Assembly (NCBI GenBank): GCA_018660835.1
Contig: JABJJN010000076.1
Span: 124,001-188,000, forward strand
DNA length: 64,000 nt
Source of the DNA: Gemmatimonadota bacterium
GTDB lineage: Bacteria > Latescibacterota > UBA2968 > UBA8231
Direction: 5' to 3'
Shown here: piece after piece, positions 1 to 8,800 of the stretch
Layout: every line of letters starts with the position of its first letter
How positions within the stretch are numbered: position 1 is the first letter of the stretch
Made by a program: the position numbers and the translations under genes
The notes under the pieces: generated by a model
What the model was told of the DNA's origin: nothing
What the model saw: only the letters and a program-made list of their open reading frames with translations
The model's database searches: none

Positions 1-577
1 CTTCGGCGTCGAATCGGGTGGCAAGCTCGCCGATATCCGGCCGCACATCGTAGACGAGTAGACGACCGCTGTCGCCAAGCAGCGGTCGCGCCCGCTTGGC
101 CATTTCCTGCCCGATGCGACCGAAACCGTAAATCCCGAGACACGAGCCTTCTGCCTCGTACGTGGTCATGATCGCCGTATCGCCTGCATGGGCATGGCGA
201 TTCAGCGTATGGATGCGCTTGAGTGTCGCCAACCACTGTGTCAGGGCGTATTCGGCGACCGTATTCATGTGCACCGGTGAGATCGACACGAGGACACCGT
301 GTTCAGTGGCCACTTCAATCCGCGTCTTTTCGAAGCCGACCCCCCAGCGGGCGACAAGTCGCAACTGCGAGGCAGCGGCGTAGAAGGCGGGCTCGATCCA
401 CTGGCCACTGGCGAGAATGGCGATCAGTTGTTCCTCTGCCATGTCCTGGTCGAGGGGACCATCATAGAAGCGAATCTGGGCGACATCGGCGAGTCGATCG
501 AGACAGCCCGCCCTCTCAGGTGAAGAGAGGTGGGCGTGCTCGAGATCTGCCTTCACATAAACAAGGGGCTGCGTCAT
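1..577 (-). CDS. D-2-hydroxyacid dehydrogenase family protein (3' end outside window)
   Basis: About 192 N-terminal residues are visible; the C-terminus lies beyond base 1. The first ~110 residues fit the substrate-binding half of the family. They are followed by LGIYGFGRIGQEMAKRAR, the GxGxxG dinucleotide-binding turn, and by VYDVRP, where an acidic residue ending the second beta strand would favour NAD. Such enzymes reversibly reduce 2-keto acids to D-2-hydroxy acids in the cytoplasm. The ATG at 577 lies 10 bases after the stop of the PhyH-like gene, so the two are probably co-transcribed as the end of the 6871-1 operon. The exact substrate cannot be told; a sugar-acid or phosphoglycerate-like substrate is possible. 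The catalytic Arg-Glu-His region is only partly in view. Confidence 0.8.
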   Translation of the reverse strand, partial: MTQPLVYVKADLEHAHLSSPERAGCLDRLADVAQIRFYDGPLDQDMAEEQLIAILASGQWIEPAFYAAASQLRLVARWGVGFEKTRIEVATEHGVLVSISPVHMNTVAEYALTQWLATLKRIHTLNRHAHAGDTAIMTTYEAEGSCLGIYGFGRIGQEMAKRARPLLGDSGRLLVYDVRPDIGELATRFDAE

Positions 578-587
578 TTGATCATGC

Positions 588-1466
588 TCATTCTGCTTTC
601 CATCCCTGATCGATGCCGACATACCCATCGGCATACTTCTTGAGATGGTCAGGCAATTCAGCGGCGAAGGTGCGTGCCGACTCAGGTAACTCCCACGGTG
701 TCTCGATATGATGCGAACGGTCGCGGAAGCCAACGGCACAGGAGAGGCGGTCTTCCTCCTCCTGATTAGAAAATGCACCGTGCTGCGTACGGTGAGCGAA
801 GACGAGACAATCACCGGGATCGGTAATCAGTGGCACAAGACCAGGGATATCGAAGTCATCGTATCGACTCTCGTCGCCGCCATCATCCTTGTAGAAGGAG
901 CGGCGATCACTCGTGAGTTTGAATCCTTCGGGTCCCTGCCAATCTTCCAGATGCGAGTCCTCGATGACACACAGGCCACCATGAGTGGGGCGAGAACCGG
1001 TGATGTAGAACCATTTGCCCGAGGGCCAAAGACCACGATTCAACACGTCCCCCGTATTTTTTGGTGGTCCCTGCGAATAGCCTGCCCAGTCGGAGTGCCA
1101 GGTGACGACCTTGGATCCCGTCTTGCGGATGATCGCGGCGGATCGGTGCACGCACAATTCGTCGGTGCCAATCAGGGCGCGATGCAGATTCATGAAGGGT
1201 TGGTGCTCGAACAACGCCCAGGCGTCGTAGGCTGTCTCGATGAAGGACACGTGTGTGCGGCTGTCACCAGGTCCTAACGTGGCATCTGGATCAACGACGC
1301 GCTGCACCTCGCGCTGTAGCATCTCGACGATGCTGTCCGGTAGCAGGCCCTTGACGATGGCAAAGCCGTGGGCCTCGGTGCAAGCGCGAACTTCGTCAAG
1401 TTCATCGGGCCGAAATTCAGTGCGATAATCGAAGGTGCGTTTGGTAATCGACTCAGGTGAAATCAT
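588..1466 (-). CDS. Phytanoyl-CoA dioxygenase (PhyH)-like Fe(II)/2-oxoglutarate oxygenase
   Basis: A 292-residue cytoplasmic protein with the double-stranded beta-helix signature of the PhyH family. The iron ligands are readable: H124-x-D126 in TWHSDWAG and the distal H229 in HRTQHGAFSN, with R240 a candidate for binding the 2-oxoglutarate carboxylate. Family members hydroxylate small molecules using O2 and 2-oxoglutarate; the substrate is unknown here. It sits between the secreted glycoside-hydrolase-like gene and the 2-hydroxyacid dehydrogenase gene on the same strand. PhyH paralogues are numerous in Latescibacteria- and Poribacteria-type genomes, and a second, more divergent one is at 58548-59432. 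The family call is firm and the substrate open. Confidence 0.85.
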   Translation of the reverse strand: MISPESITKRTFDYRTEFRPDELDEVRACTEAHGFAIVKGLLPDSIVEMLQREVQRVVDPDATLGPGDSRTHVSFIETAYDAWALFEHQPFMNLHRALIGTDELCVHRSAAIIRKTGSKVVTWHSDWAGYSQGPPKNTGDVLNRGLWPSGKWFYITGSRPTHGGLCVIEDSHLEDWQGPEGFKLTSDRRSFYKDDGGDESRYDDFDIPGLVPLITDPGDCLVFAHRTQHGAFSNQEEEDRLSCAVGFRDRSHHIETPWELPESARTFAAELPDHLKKYADGYVGIDQGWKAE

Positions 1467-1552
1467 GACATCCTTCGGGGCTGTACATCTTCAACGGATT
1501 GCTGCAAAGTCATCGACGGACTGCAGTGGCACAGGTCGCCAAGTATAGTCCG

Positions 1553-4318
1553 CTACTGTGGGTTCACTCGAATCTCGTCGATGAAGATCCACGCCGGCCC
1601 CCCGGCACCGGGATGCCAGTCAGGACACTGGCGAATCCCTTCGGCATAGACCCGCACGTAGCGGGCGATCACGAGATCACCGTCGGCGACCAACTCGCGG
1701 GCAAAACTACCGGTGGTTCGATCATCGATGTCGTGGGTGGCGCTGCCAAAGGGAATGAAGTCCTCGCCATCGGCTGACACCTCGATCTGCAGCCGACGTG
1801 GCAGCCAGATCCACGAGGAACTGTTGTGGAAGAAGCGCGCCGTCACGGCATCGATCGTGATCGCTTCACCCAGATCAACGACGGCAAGAAAATCGGTGCC
1901 TTCAAAGCCGAGCCAGGCGGGATCCGTGAACTGCTTGCCACCAAGAACCGCGTCCGTCAGGGTGCGGGCGCCATTTCCCGGATAGCGTGGTGATGGCTCT
2001 TCGGCGAGGTCGACGAAACGCCCGACGGCATCGTGGTCGTGCAGGGCCAGTGTCGCCGTGGAAAGCGCCTGGCCGTCGCGAAACAGTCCGGCGCTGACGG
2101 AGGTGCTCTTCGATACGTCCACGAGCCCCGTGTAAAGAGGTGAATCGGGCCTCACTCTACCGCCCACGACGTAACGCAACTCCGCATCTCGCACAAAGCT
2201 TTCCATCGTCACGCGCAGATCACCATGCGGTGAGGGGGTGCTGGTGATACTGGGTGAGATGTCGAAGAACTCGACGAGGTCTACCCAGGCTGTGCCCGTT
2301 GTGACGAGAGTGATGCCCAGCCCCGCGCGAGCCGCATCGGTGCCGGTTCTGGCATCGAGATGGTAGCGCTTCCATTCGGACGTGAGCATATGATCGATCG
2401 AATCGGCACCGGCCATATTTGTCGACAGTCGCAGCGTCGGCGCTGCCTGGCCTGGTGCTGCCTTGGCCCACACGGACAAGCGGTAGCTGCGATGAGGATC
2501 GACCTGTGGTGAGTAGGGTCTCAACGCCACGCCTTCACCATCTCGTGGTGTGTGCAGGCGCACGGAGCGACGGCCGTGAACGGCGACACGACTGTCGACG
2601 AAGTAGGTCCCACCCCGTCCGGCGCCGGTGCTCGCATACAAGGCAGACGGAACGGACGCGGCTGCATCCCACTCGAAACTCGGATCGATCGTCCGATTCA
2701 GTGGACTCACACTCAGACGCTCTTCGCGCTCGCCGATCTCCTGCAGGCGATAGAGACGAACGCCATAGGGCGGCAGTGACTCCTCAAGGACGACACCGGA
2801 TGTAACCGCGGCAGAAACCGGCGGCGCCTCGGTCTCCTCCTGGCGACGCAAAATGCCGGTCACCAGACCAAAAGGAAGGGAAAGCAGGTCGAGTGGATTC
2901 GGCGTGCCCGAGTCGCTCTCAAAGCCAAGAGAGCGCTCCTCATAGAGGACGTCGGCATCGCCGACGATGGTGATCTCAGGCAACTCTACGCGCATGGCAG
3001 CGGGCCGATTTTCCGTGTTCGCTACGGCAACGACGATCTGTCCTTCGTGGCGCCAGGCGGCGGCATGAATGCTACTGCCTTCGTCCGTGACCACCACAGG
3101 CCGAGCCTCCATCGACAACAAGGCTGGTGTCAGCGCCGCCGCTTCCAAAGCGACCTGACTCGCAGCTGCCCAGGTTACGGGGGACTTGGGAAAGCCGCTG
3201 AGCCCGTGGCGGATGAAGTACTGAATTCCCGTGGCACCTTCCATGAGTCCGAGCCAGGACATGAGGCGCAATTCGGGCCCAATCGGTTCACGTGTCCACC
3301 ACTCACTGCCACCGAAGGCCTGGGGCACCATCCACACAGGTATCTCGGGTGACAGATCATTGATGAGCCCCCGAACCGCTGCCGCCACACTTCCCGGTGG
3401 GCCATTGGGTATGGGATACGGGTCGACCATGGCCAGATCCATGGCCCCGGAAAAATCGACCGCTTTCCCTGGGTTTACGAAGACGATCGTGATCGGATGG
3501 TAGGGGTCGAGATCATGAACGATATCATAGGATGTCTGCAGATCCTCCGGTGTCGCACCGTGACCGGTCGGTTCATCGGAGATATACCAGGCAAGCAGGG
3601 CGGGATGATCGCGGAAGGCTGCGATTTCCTCACGCAGCCACACCTCCCGGCGTGCCGACGACGTATCGGCGCTGATGCCAAGTGAGACCCCACCACCACC
3701 GGCAACCTGCAGCAACTGATAGTGCACCTTCATGCCCAGTTCGGCGGCGCGATCCATGTAAGCACGGCGTTCAGCGCGCGTACTCGGATCGTTGCTCTGA
3801 TAGGGACTCATGACGCTGAAACCGCGAACGACTTCTTCCTCGGCGAGGGTCGGCTGTACGGGGGAATAGCAGTAGTAGCCGACGGGCAGGAAGGGCAGAT
3901 CGTCAGCAATCAGGCCACCCGTGAGACGATCAATTTTCACCGATGGTGAGTGCACGGGGAGCCGCACGATGGTAGTGCTTACCTGACCCAGAGAGCGCTC
4001 ATTCAGATAGAGCCGGCACGTGACGTCCGTTTCGCCCTGGGGTAGTGAGGCGAGGGGAAAGGCTGCCGTCCACTGCCGACCACGGGTCACGGTGACATCC
4101 TCCGCCAGCAGGTGTCCCTGCAGCAAGACATCCGCCGTCATGGCCGCCGTTGCCGCCTCTGGATCGTCGATATCGACGAAGATCAGATGTGCTTCGTCCT
4201 CGTCTGTGTAGTAGCTGCGACCGGAGATGGCCTCGTAGGCATCCGCCGCCGTCACGCTGAGGGCGATGGCGAGTGCGGTGAGGCACGTTCTGCGGTAGTG
4301 ATTCGGAAACCGGCTCAT
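1553..4318 (-). CDS. Secreted glycoside-hydrolase-like protein with C-terminal F5/8-type (discoidin) domain
   Basis: A 921-residue protein with a Sec signal peptide (residues 1-27, cut after AADA) and an N-terminal beta domain (~30-125). Next comes a region with (beta/alpha)8 hydrolase character (~130-440): strand-like VGYYCY near 147 and AWYISDEPTG, where E249 falls where clan-A glycosidases place the acid/base Glu. A beta-sandwich follows (~560-720, with FVDSR and an SYRLSVWAKA jelly-roll motif, probably carbohydrate binding), then a discoidin-like domain (~770-921, with LQIEVSADGEDF). It probably acts outside the cytoplasm on a glycan. Its ATG overlaps the stop of the MFS gene by 4 bases, so translation is likely coupled. 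No GH family can be named, and the nucleophile was not identified. Confidence 0.65.
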   Translation of the reverse strand: MSRFPNHYRRTCLTALAIALSVTAADAYEAISGRSYYTDEDEAHLIFVDIDDPEAATAAMTADVLLQGHLLAEDVTVTRGRQWTAAFPLASLPQGETDVTCRLYLNERSLGQVSTTIVRLPVHSPSVKIDRLTGGLIADDLPFLPVGYYCYSPVQPTLAEEEVVRGFSVMSPYQSNDPSTRAERRAYMDRAAELGMKVHYQLLQVAGGGGVSLGISADTSSARREVWLREEIAAFRDHPALLAWYISDEPTGHGATPEDLQTSYDIVHDLDPYHPITIVFVNPGKAVDFSGAMDLAMVDPYPIPNGPPGSVAAAVRGLINDLSPEIPVWMVPQAFGGSEWWTREPIGPELRLMSWLGLMEGATGIQYFIRHGLSGFPKSPVTWAAASQVALEAAALTPALLSMEARPVVVTDEGSSIHAAAWRHEGQIVVAVANTENRPAAMRVELPEITIVGDADVLYEERSLGFESDSGTPNPLDLLSLPFGLVTGILRRQEETEAPPVSAAVTSGVVLEESLPPYGVRLYRLQEIGEREERLSVSPLNRTIDPSFEWDAAASVPSALYASTGAGRGGTYFVDSRVAVHGRRSVRLHTPRDGEGVALRPYSPQVDPHRSYRLSVWAKAAPGQAAPTLRLSTNMAGADSIDHMLTSEWKRYHLDARTGTDAARAGLGITLVTTGTAWVDLVEFFDISPSITSTPSPHGDLRVTMESFVRDAELRYVVGGRVRPDSPLYTGLVDVSKSTSVSAGLFRDGQALSTATLALHDHDAVGRFVDLAEEPSPRYPGNGARTLTDAVLGGKQFTDPAWLGFEGTDFLAVVDLGEAITIDAVTARFFHNSSSWIWLPRRLQIEVSADGEDFIPFGSATHDIDDRTTGSFARELVADGDLVIARYVRVYAEGIRQCPDWHPGAGGPAWIFIDEIRVNPQ

Positions 4319-5598
4319 GTCGTCGAACTCTCATGGGTAGAAGACGATTGGGTGAAACGCTCACCGCCGATCTTTGCCGCTTCAGGCAGGCGGCGCAGAC
4401 GGGCCATAGAGATGATGCCGAAGACGGGGCCCACTGCAAGAAAAGCGAAGACCGCTTCCCAGCCGAAGGGGTCCAGCAACCATGGAACGATCCGAATCGA
4501 GACGAGCGTGAGCAAGAAGCCCAGGCATGTCTGCATGGTGAGGGTCGTGCCGACATATTGCGGATCGCACAGCTCCGTGATGCTCGCCGAAAATTGTGCC
4601 GAATCGGCGACGATGGCGAAGCCCCAGATCAAACACAGGGCCAACAACAGGAGCGGATGCCCGCCAAACAAGGGACCGGCGAGAAGACAGCAGGTTCCAC
4701 TCACGGCCATGGAGACGATGGTGACCCGTGTGCGCCCGACGCGGTCGGCGATGACACCGGCGACGACACAACCGATGCCGCCGACGGCGATGACACTGAA
4801 AGCGGCGACACCGGTCCATGGTGCGAGCTCCGGATCGCTCTGCATGATGCTCGCATGCAGGAAAAGGGGGATCCACGTCCACATGGCGTAGAGTTCCCAC
4901 TGGTGGCCGAGATAACCGAAGTTGGCGAGACGTACCGCGCGGTCACCAAAGGCGCGGCCCGCGGCACGCCAGTCAAAGCGGGCACCGCCCGTCGCGTAGG
5001 GACCATCGCTGACGAAGAGGGCGCAAAGAACCGCTGCCGCCACAGCGGATGCCGAGGCGAGTAGCATCAAGTGACGCCAGTCGGCACTGCCGCCAAGAGC
5101 GTGCAGCAAGTGGGGTGAGGCGGAGCCGATCGTGAGGGCGCCGACGAGCATACCTATCGCCATGCCGCGGCCTTTGCGGAACCAGGTGGCCATGATCTTC
5201 ATGCCCGGTGGATACACACCGGCCAGACACACGCCCGTCAGGAAGCGTAACACGATCGCCGGTTCAATTGCGTCGACCCACCAGCCGATGGCGGCATTGC
5301 AGAACGCGCCGAGGAGGGCGCAGATCGTGAACAGACGCCGCGAATTGACCACATCCGGCAGATTGGCGAGCGCGCTGAGTAGCGTGCCTACGACAAAGCC
5401 GATCTGTACGGACATGGTCAGCCACGAACGACCGGCGTCGGTCAGATTCCACTCCTGTGTGAGAGCGGGAATCACCGCCGTCGCTGAGAACCACAGGGCC
5501 ATGCCCAACAATTCCGCTAGAGACAGCACAAACAGGACGCGCATGCGACCGTCATCTGTGGTGGCAGCGATTGTGGACTCTTTGGTGGTAGCGGTCAT
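4315..5598 (-). CDS. Major facilitator superfamily transporter
   Basis: A 427-residue integral membrane protein with about 12 hydrophobic spans in two halves separated by a central hydrophilic loop near residues 205-225. The loop between spans 2 and 3 reads ANLPDVVNSRRLF, a diverged MFS motif A, and a similar element, DRVGRTRVT, occurs in the second half. The sequence resembles MFS sets annotated as nitrate/oxalate or sugar-acid carriers, but the substrate cannot be fixed. It lies 13 bases after the Gfo/Idh/MocA gene and overlaps the secreted hydrolase gene, which suggests it imports the product released by that enzyme. Residues 390-427 are a hydrophilic Ser/Thr-rich cytoplasmic tail. Confidence 0.85.
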   Translation of the reverse strand: MTATTKESTIAATTDDGRMRVLFVLSLAELLGMALWFSATAVIPALTQEWNLTDAGRSWLTMSVQIGFVVGTLLSALANLPDVVNSRRLFTICALLGAFCNAAIGWWVDAIEPAIVLRFLTGVCLAGVYPPGMKIMATWFRKGRGMAIGMLVGALTIGSASPHLLHALGGSADWRHLMLLASASAVAAAVLCALFVSDGPYATGGARFDWRAAGRAFGDRAVRLANFGYLGHQWELYAMWTWIPLFLHASIMQSDPELAPWTGVAAFSVIAVGGIGCVVAGVIADRVGRTRVTIVSMAVSGTCCLLAGPLFGGHPLLLLALCLIWGFAIVADSAQFSASITELCDPQYVGTTLTMQTCLGFLLTLVSIRIVPWLLDPFGWEAVFAFLAVGPVFGIISMARLRRLPEAAKIGGERFTQSSSTHESSTT

Positions 5599-5611
5599 GA
5601 GCTTCGTTCGG

Positions 5612-6871
5612 CTATCGATCGACGCTGACAGGAACCACTCGGTCTTCGCGCCGCGCCGCTTCGGCGGCGAAAACCATCAGGTGTGATTCGAGAGTTTCTC
5701 GCGCACCAGAAAGGATCGACGACGCATCACCCGTGGCGACGGCACGGACAAATCCATCCATCAGACCTCCGTCACCACCACCGTGACCGCCGAGAATCGA
5801 CGCATCGCCTGTGGCGGTATCGATGGTCTGGGTCTTGTCTGTCAGAAAATCAAAGTGGTGGATGTGCTGGCCGTCACCGTAGATGTGACCGCGGGTGCCA
5901 AAGATGTTTGTGCGTCGACCGGCGGCTTCACTAAAAGCCGTCATCGTGAAGGCCGCCGTCGTGTCACCGGCGAAGCGCATGTTCACGACCTGGTGATCGA
6001 CGACATCATTGTCGCAGGCGTAGACGCAACGACCATAGGGGCCATCGCGCAGGGCACTCATCACAGACTCGACAGTGGGATTCGGGGTGAGCACATCGAC
6101 AGGCCACCCTGTCTGTCCCTGCTCGAGGCGGCCGAGATAGATCTTCTTCGCCGAATAGGGGCACTCCGCTTCGACGGGACAATCCAGACAGCGCTCGGTT
6201 GCGCCCTCCGGTGCTTCTGATGGTCGAAAGTGTCGCAGCGAGCCGAAGGATGACACGGCTTCGCAGTTCACACCCATCATATAGCGGATCCAATCGATGT
6301 CGTGACAGGATTTGGCGAGGAGCATGAAGGATGACTCGGTCTCGTTGCGCCAATTACCACGGACGAAGGAGTGTGCCTGGTGCCAGTAGCCGACAGGTTC
6401 GAGTCGCTGTAGAGAGACGATGTCGCCAATGACGCCGTCACTGAGCATCGATTTCACGCGCTGACTATAGGTCGTATAGCGCGAGACATGGGCGACGGCG
6501 AACATGACGCCCGCCTTCTCGATCGCCTCCACGATCTGGCGGCAACCCTCCGCGTCAGGGGCCATCGGTTTTTCCAACAGGATGTGGTAACCCGCCTCGG
6601 CGAAGGCGATCGCCGGTTCCACGTGCATCGCGTCCTGCGTGCAGATGAGGACGGCGTCCGCCATCTTTGGCGCTGCTGCCAGGTCGCGCCAGTCGGTGTA
6701 GACCTGATCTGTGGAAATCTGATGTGTGTCTGCAAGGCGCTGGCGATATACGTCACGTGGCTCAGCGACGGCGACGACCTTGGCGCGGTCAGGTAGCTCT
6801 GCGGCAAAACGGGCGTAGCCGCTGCCGCGGCCACCGGCACCGACGACGGCGAGTGTAACAGGGGAGCTCAA
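5612..6871 (-). CDS. Gfo/Idh/MocA family NAD(P)-dependent oxidoreductase
   Basis: A 419-residue cytoplasmic enzyme opening with the Rossmann turn VVGAGGRGSGYARF (residues 9-22). It also carries the family EKP motif (LLEKPMAPDAEG), which supplies the conserved Lys near the nicotinamide. The C-terminal half is the GFO_IDH_MocA C-domain. A four-cysteine insert, CLDCPVEAECPYSAKK, characterises a subgroup common in Planctomycetes- and Latescibacteria-type genomes and may bind metal. The family oxidises or epimerises sugars and inositols. It is the first gene of the minus-strand operon running to base 1, ahead of the transporter, the secreted hydrolase, the dioxygenase and the dehydrogenase, so a role in catabolising an imported sugar derivative is likely. 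Confidence 0.88.
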   Translation of the reverse strand: MSSPVTLAVVGAGGRGSGYARFAAELPDRAKVVAVAEPRDVYRQRLADTHQISTDQVYTDWRDLAAAPKMADAVLICTQDAMHVEPAIAFAEAGYHILLEKPMAPDAEGCRQIVEAIEKAGVMFAVAHVSRYTTYSQRVKSMLSDGVIGDIVSLQRLEPVGYWHQAHSFVRGNWRNETESSFMLLAKSCHDIDWIRYMMGVNCEAVSSFGSLRHFRPSEAPEGATERCLDCPVEAECPYSAKKIYLGRLEQGQTGWPVDVLTPNPTVESVMSALRDGPYGRCVYACDNDVVDHQVVNMRFAGDTTAAFTMTAFSEAAGRRTNIFGTRGHIYGDGQHIHHFDFLTDKTQTIDTATGDASILGGHGGGDGGLMDGFVRAVATGDASSILSGARETLESHLMVFAAEAARREDRVVPVSVDR

Positions 6872-7019
6872 GATGGGTTCGCAGTCCGACGCCCGAGATG
6901 ATTGCTACCGGGGAGGGGACGTATCACTCTCCAGCCTGGGGACGGCAAAGGTGAGCGATTGGGCGGATTGCTTCAACCGGTGGACGAAGGAAACGTCCTG
7001 TCGAGTCGGGAGGAGGCGG

Positions 7020-7445
7020 TCAGACGGCGAGCGTCGCCACATGACCTGCCTGAGAATACGCCAGAATCCTGCGATCGCGCGTGACGAGAGTCGCTTCAAG
7101 GCTGCGCGCTGTGGCGATGAGAATCCTGTCGGCTGGACTGCCATGCACCTCACCTGGAAGACGTGAACTTGCCAGTGCGACATCAGGTGTGAGGGGGGCC
7201 AGGGAGAGCCCCGGCGTGCTGAGGGCTTGCCGAGTCCAGGAGTCGACACCGCCAGTGAAGCCGATGCGTTTGTGTGCCTCAAGCATACCGACTTCCCATA
7301 CGGAGATCACAGACACCCGAGCGGATTCTGCATCGATGGCATTGGCGATCAGCTCTCTGGCTGGAGAGGAGCGCAGAGGATCTGCCCCGGTCATCCACCA
7401 GATCCAGATATGCGTATCCAGCAAGTAGGTGAGCCGGTCAGGCAT
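7020..7445 (-). CDS. PIN-domain toxin of a type II toxin-antitoxin pair (VapC-like)
   Basis: About 141 residues with the start placed at MPDRLTYLLD. PIN-domain acidic residues are visible: D10 in YLLDTHIWIWW, a Glu in SVWEVGMLEAH, and Asp residues in PADRILIATA and LVTRDRRI. PIN toxins are Mg-dependent endoribonucleases that cut tRNA, rRNA or mRNA. The chosen ATG at 7445 lies 8 bases inside the end of the Phd/YefM-type antitoxin gene, the usual coupled order of antitoxin then toxin. A longer reading starting at 7475 would add ten residues inside the antitoxin gene and lacks family support. The WIWWMTG segment resembles the PIN group paired with Phd antitoxins. Confidence 0.85.
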   Translation of the reverse strand: MPDRLTYLLDTHIWIWWMTGADPLRSSPARELIANAIDAESARVSVISVWEVGMLEAHKRIGFTGGVDSWTRQALSTPGLSLAPLTPDVALASSRLPGEVHGSPADRILIATARSLEATLVTRDRRILAYSQAGHVATLAV

Positions 7446-7665
7446 CGGCTTCCCACTCCTCATCGATCGGTTCAATCAGATCGCCGTACACCACGGTCTG
7501 ATCTGATAGCAGACCGAAAGAATGGCGTCGAGTCTGGGTGCCGATCGGGACGAGTTTTGCTACAGGCTGGCCGTGTTTGGTGATGACCACTTCCTCGCCC
7601 GTGTGATTCACCTCATCCATCAACTTCAGACAGATTGCTTTGAACTTACCTGCTGCAATGACCAT
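7438..7665 (-). CDS. Phd/YefM-family antitoxin
   Basis: A 75-residue protein with the classic Phd/YefM N-terminal DNA-binding fold. It contains the stretch FKAICLKLMDEVNHTGEEVV and the signature ITKHGQPVAKLVPI at residues 28-42. The C-terminal ~30 residues are acidic (EPIDEEWEADA), as expected for the tail that wraps the toxin. It precedes and overlaps the PIN toxin gene by 8 bases. Antitoxins of this family repress their own operon with the toxin as co-repressor, and an imperfect palindrome lies just upstream at 7683-7708. The initiator may be this ATG, preceded by GGAGAG on the minus strand. Confidence 0.88.
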   Translation of the reverse strand: MVIAAGKFKAICLKLMDEVNHTGEEVVITKHGQPVAKLVPIGTQTRRHSFGLLSDQTVVYGDLIEPIDEEWEADA

Positions 7666-7682
7666 AACTCGACTCTCCTCTT

Positions 7683-7708
7683 TTATGACTATAGTAATAT
7701 GACCATAA
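7683..7708. promoter_or_regulatory. Imperfect palindrome upstream of the Phd/PIN operon, probable autoregulatory operator
   Basis: Arms TTATGACTATA and TATGACCATAA are separated by GTAA. Eight of eleven positions are complementary, with outer pentamers TTATG/CATAA matching perfectly. The site starts 18 bases upstream of the antitoxin ATG, in an AT-rich stretch that would also hold its promoter. Phd/YefM proteins normally bind such short palindromes to repress their own operon. The assignment rests on position and symmetry only. Confidence 0.45.
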
Positions 7709-7733
7709 TAATATCAGAGGGCAACGAGTGACT

Positions 7734-8717
7734 TCAGTCTCCCCAGGGCACGCCCACCCCGAACTCCGCCGCCAGTCCCTCCAGCTGCTCCTGTGCTTCA
7801 GGATGCAGTGGAATCCCCTCCTCGCGAAAGGCCTTTTCGCGGCGCCACTCCGGCCCTCCGGGTAGTTCAGACTGCTCGAATCCTGGCAACGGCTGCATCT
7901 GCCCCACCTCAGACATGAGATGATCCATATCGCCCAGGAAGGCGGCGGGGTCGACGAAGCGATCGATCTGCAGCGCCATGAAGAAGGCCGACTGATTCGC
8001 GCCGGAGAACTCGATCTTGTCACGATCGAAGCGCGGCTGCATCTGCCCACCCAAGGTACCGGAGAGGATGTTGGCGACATGGGAGATGCCGATCGACTTG
8101 AGGTAGGCTTCCGGCATCTTCGCGAACATCTCCTCATCCCACGACAGTTTCGTTGCCATGTCGAGCAGAAAGGGCGGAGAACCAGGCCCCGAAGGCATGC
8201 CAACGCAGAAGGGCGGGCTGCCCTGGATGGATCCGGCAATCGTCGCGTCTTTGCTGTAGGAGGGCGCCGCATTTCGACCTGACAGGCCGACACCTATCAA
8301 GCCTTTTCGCAGTGCCATGCGCACATACTTGCCGGCACTGCCAATGTGGTCGTGATAGGTCGTGGTGACGATGCCGACGCCGATCGCTTCTGCACGTTCG
8401 ATGGCCATCTGCATAGCGTGCGTGGCGACGATGTAGCCGAGGCCGCCGTCACCATTCAGCGCTGCCGTCGCCGGACCTTCCTTAAGGACTTCGATTTCCG
8501 GTGATCGATTGCACGTGCCCTGCCGCCAGCCGCGCACGTAGCGTTCCACCTGCATGACCCCATGGGATACGACGCCCCGCAGGTCCGTGTCGATGAGCAG
8601 ATCTGCAACCAGTTCGGCGTGGGCATCGCTGATCGGCACCTTGGTGAACAGGTCGATCAGAAAGGCACGCAGGGGCTCGACGGATACGCGGGTGGCATCT
8701 TCAGCAGGCACATTCAT
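7734..8717 (-). CDS. Malate/L-lactate dehydrogenase family oxidoreductase (Ldh_2, YlbC type)
   Basis: About 327 residues of the Ldh_2 superfamily, NAD(P)-dependent dehydrogenases of malate, lactate, ureidoglycolate or related 2-hydroxy acids; the fold differs from Rossmann enzymes. Typical elements are DLRGVVSHGVMQVERYV (the SHG segment near the active site), NGDGGLGYIVATHAMQMAIE, TTTYHDHIGSAGKYVRMAL and GRNAAPSYSKDA. The start MNVPAED at 8717 is chosen. A longer reading to 8915 has an unlikely basic N-terminus and would overlap the fucosidase gene by more than 100 bases. It lies 83 bases downstream of the secreted fucosidase gene on the same strand, so they may share a transcript. Substrate unknown. 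Confidence 0.85.
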   Translation of the reverse strand: MNVPAEDATRVSVEPLRAFLIDLFTKVPISDAHAELVADLLIDTDLRGVVSHGVMQVERYVRGWRQGTCNRSPEIEVLKEGPATAALNGDGGLGYIVATHAMQMAIERAEAIGVGIVTTTYHDHIGSAGKYVRMALRKGLIGVGLSGRNAAPSYSKDATIAGSIQGSPPFCVGMPSGPGSPPFLLDMATKLSWDEEMFAKMPEAYLKSIGISHVANILSGTLGGQMQPRFDRDKIEFSGANQSAFFMALQIDRFVDPAAFLGDMDHLMSEVGQMQPLPGFEQSELPGGPEWRREKAFREEGIPLHPEAQEQLEGLAAEFGVGVPWGD

Positions 8718-8800
8718 CGGCTGGATCCAGATTCTGAGGTGAGTGGAGGAAAAATGCGATAGGAGCTGCGTCGCCGAGATGGCGACACGTTGCCAAGCAA

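Noticed and set aside
162..609. Several plus-strand frames at the window start
   Set aside because: They lie antisense to the 2-hydroxyacid dehydrogenase gene, which shows a clear Rossmann motif on the minus strand.
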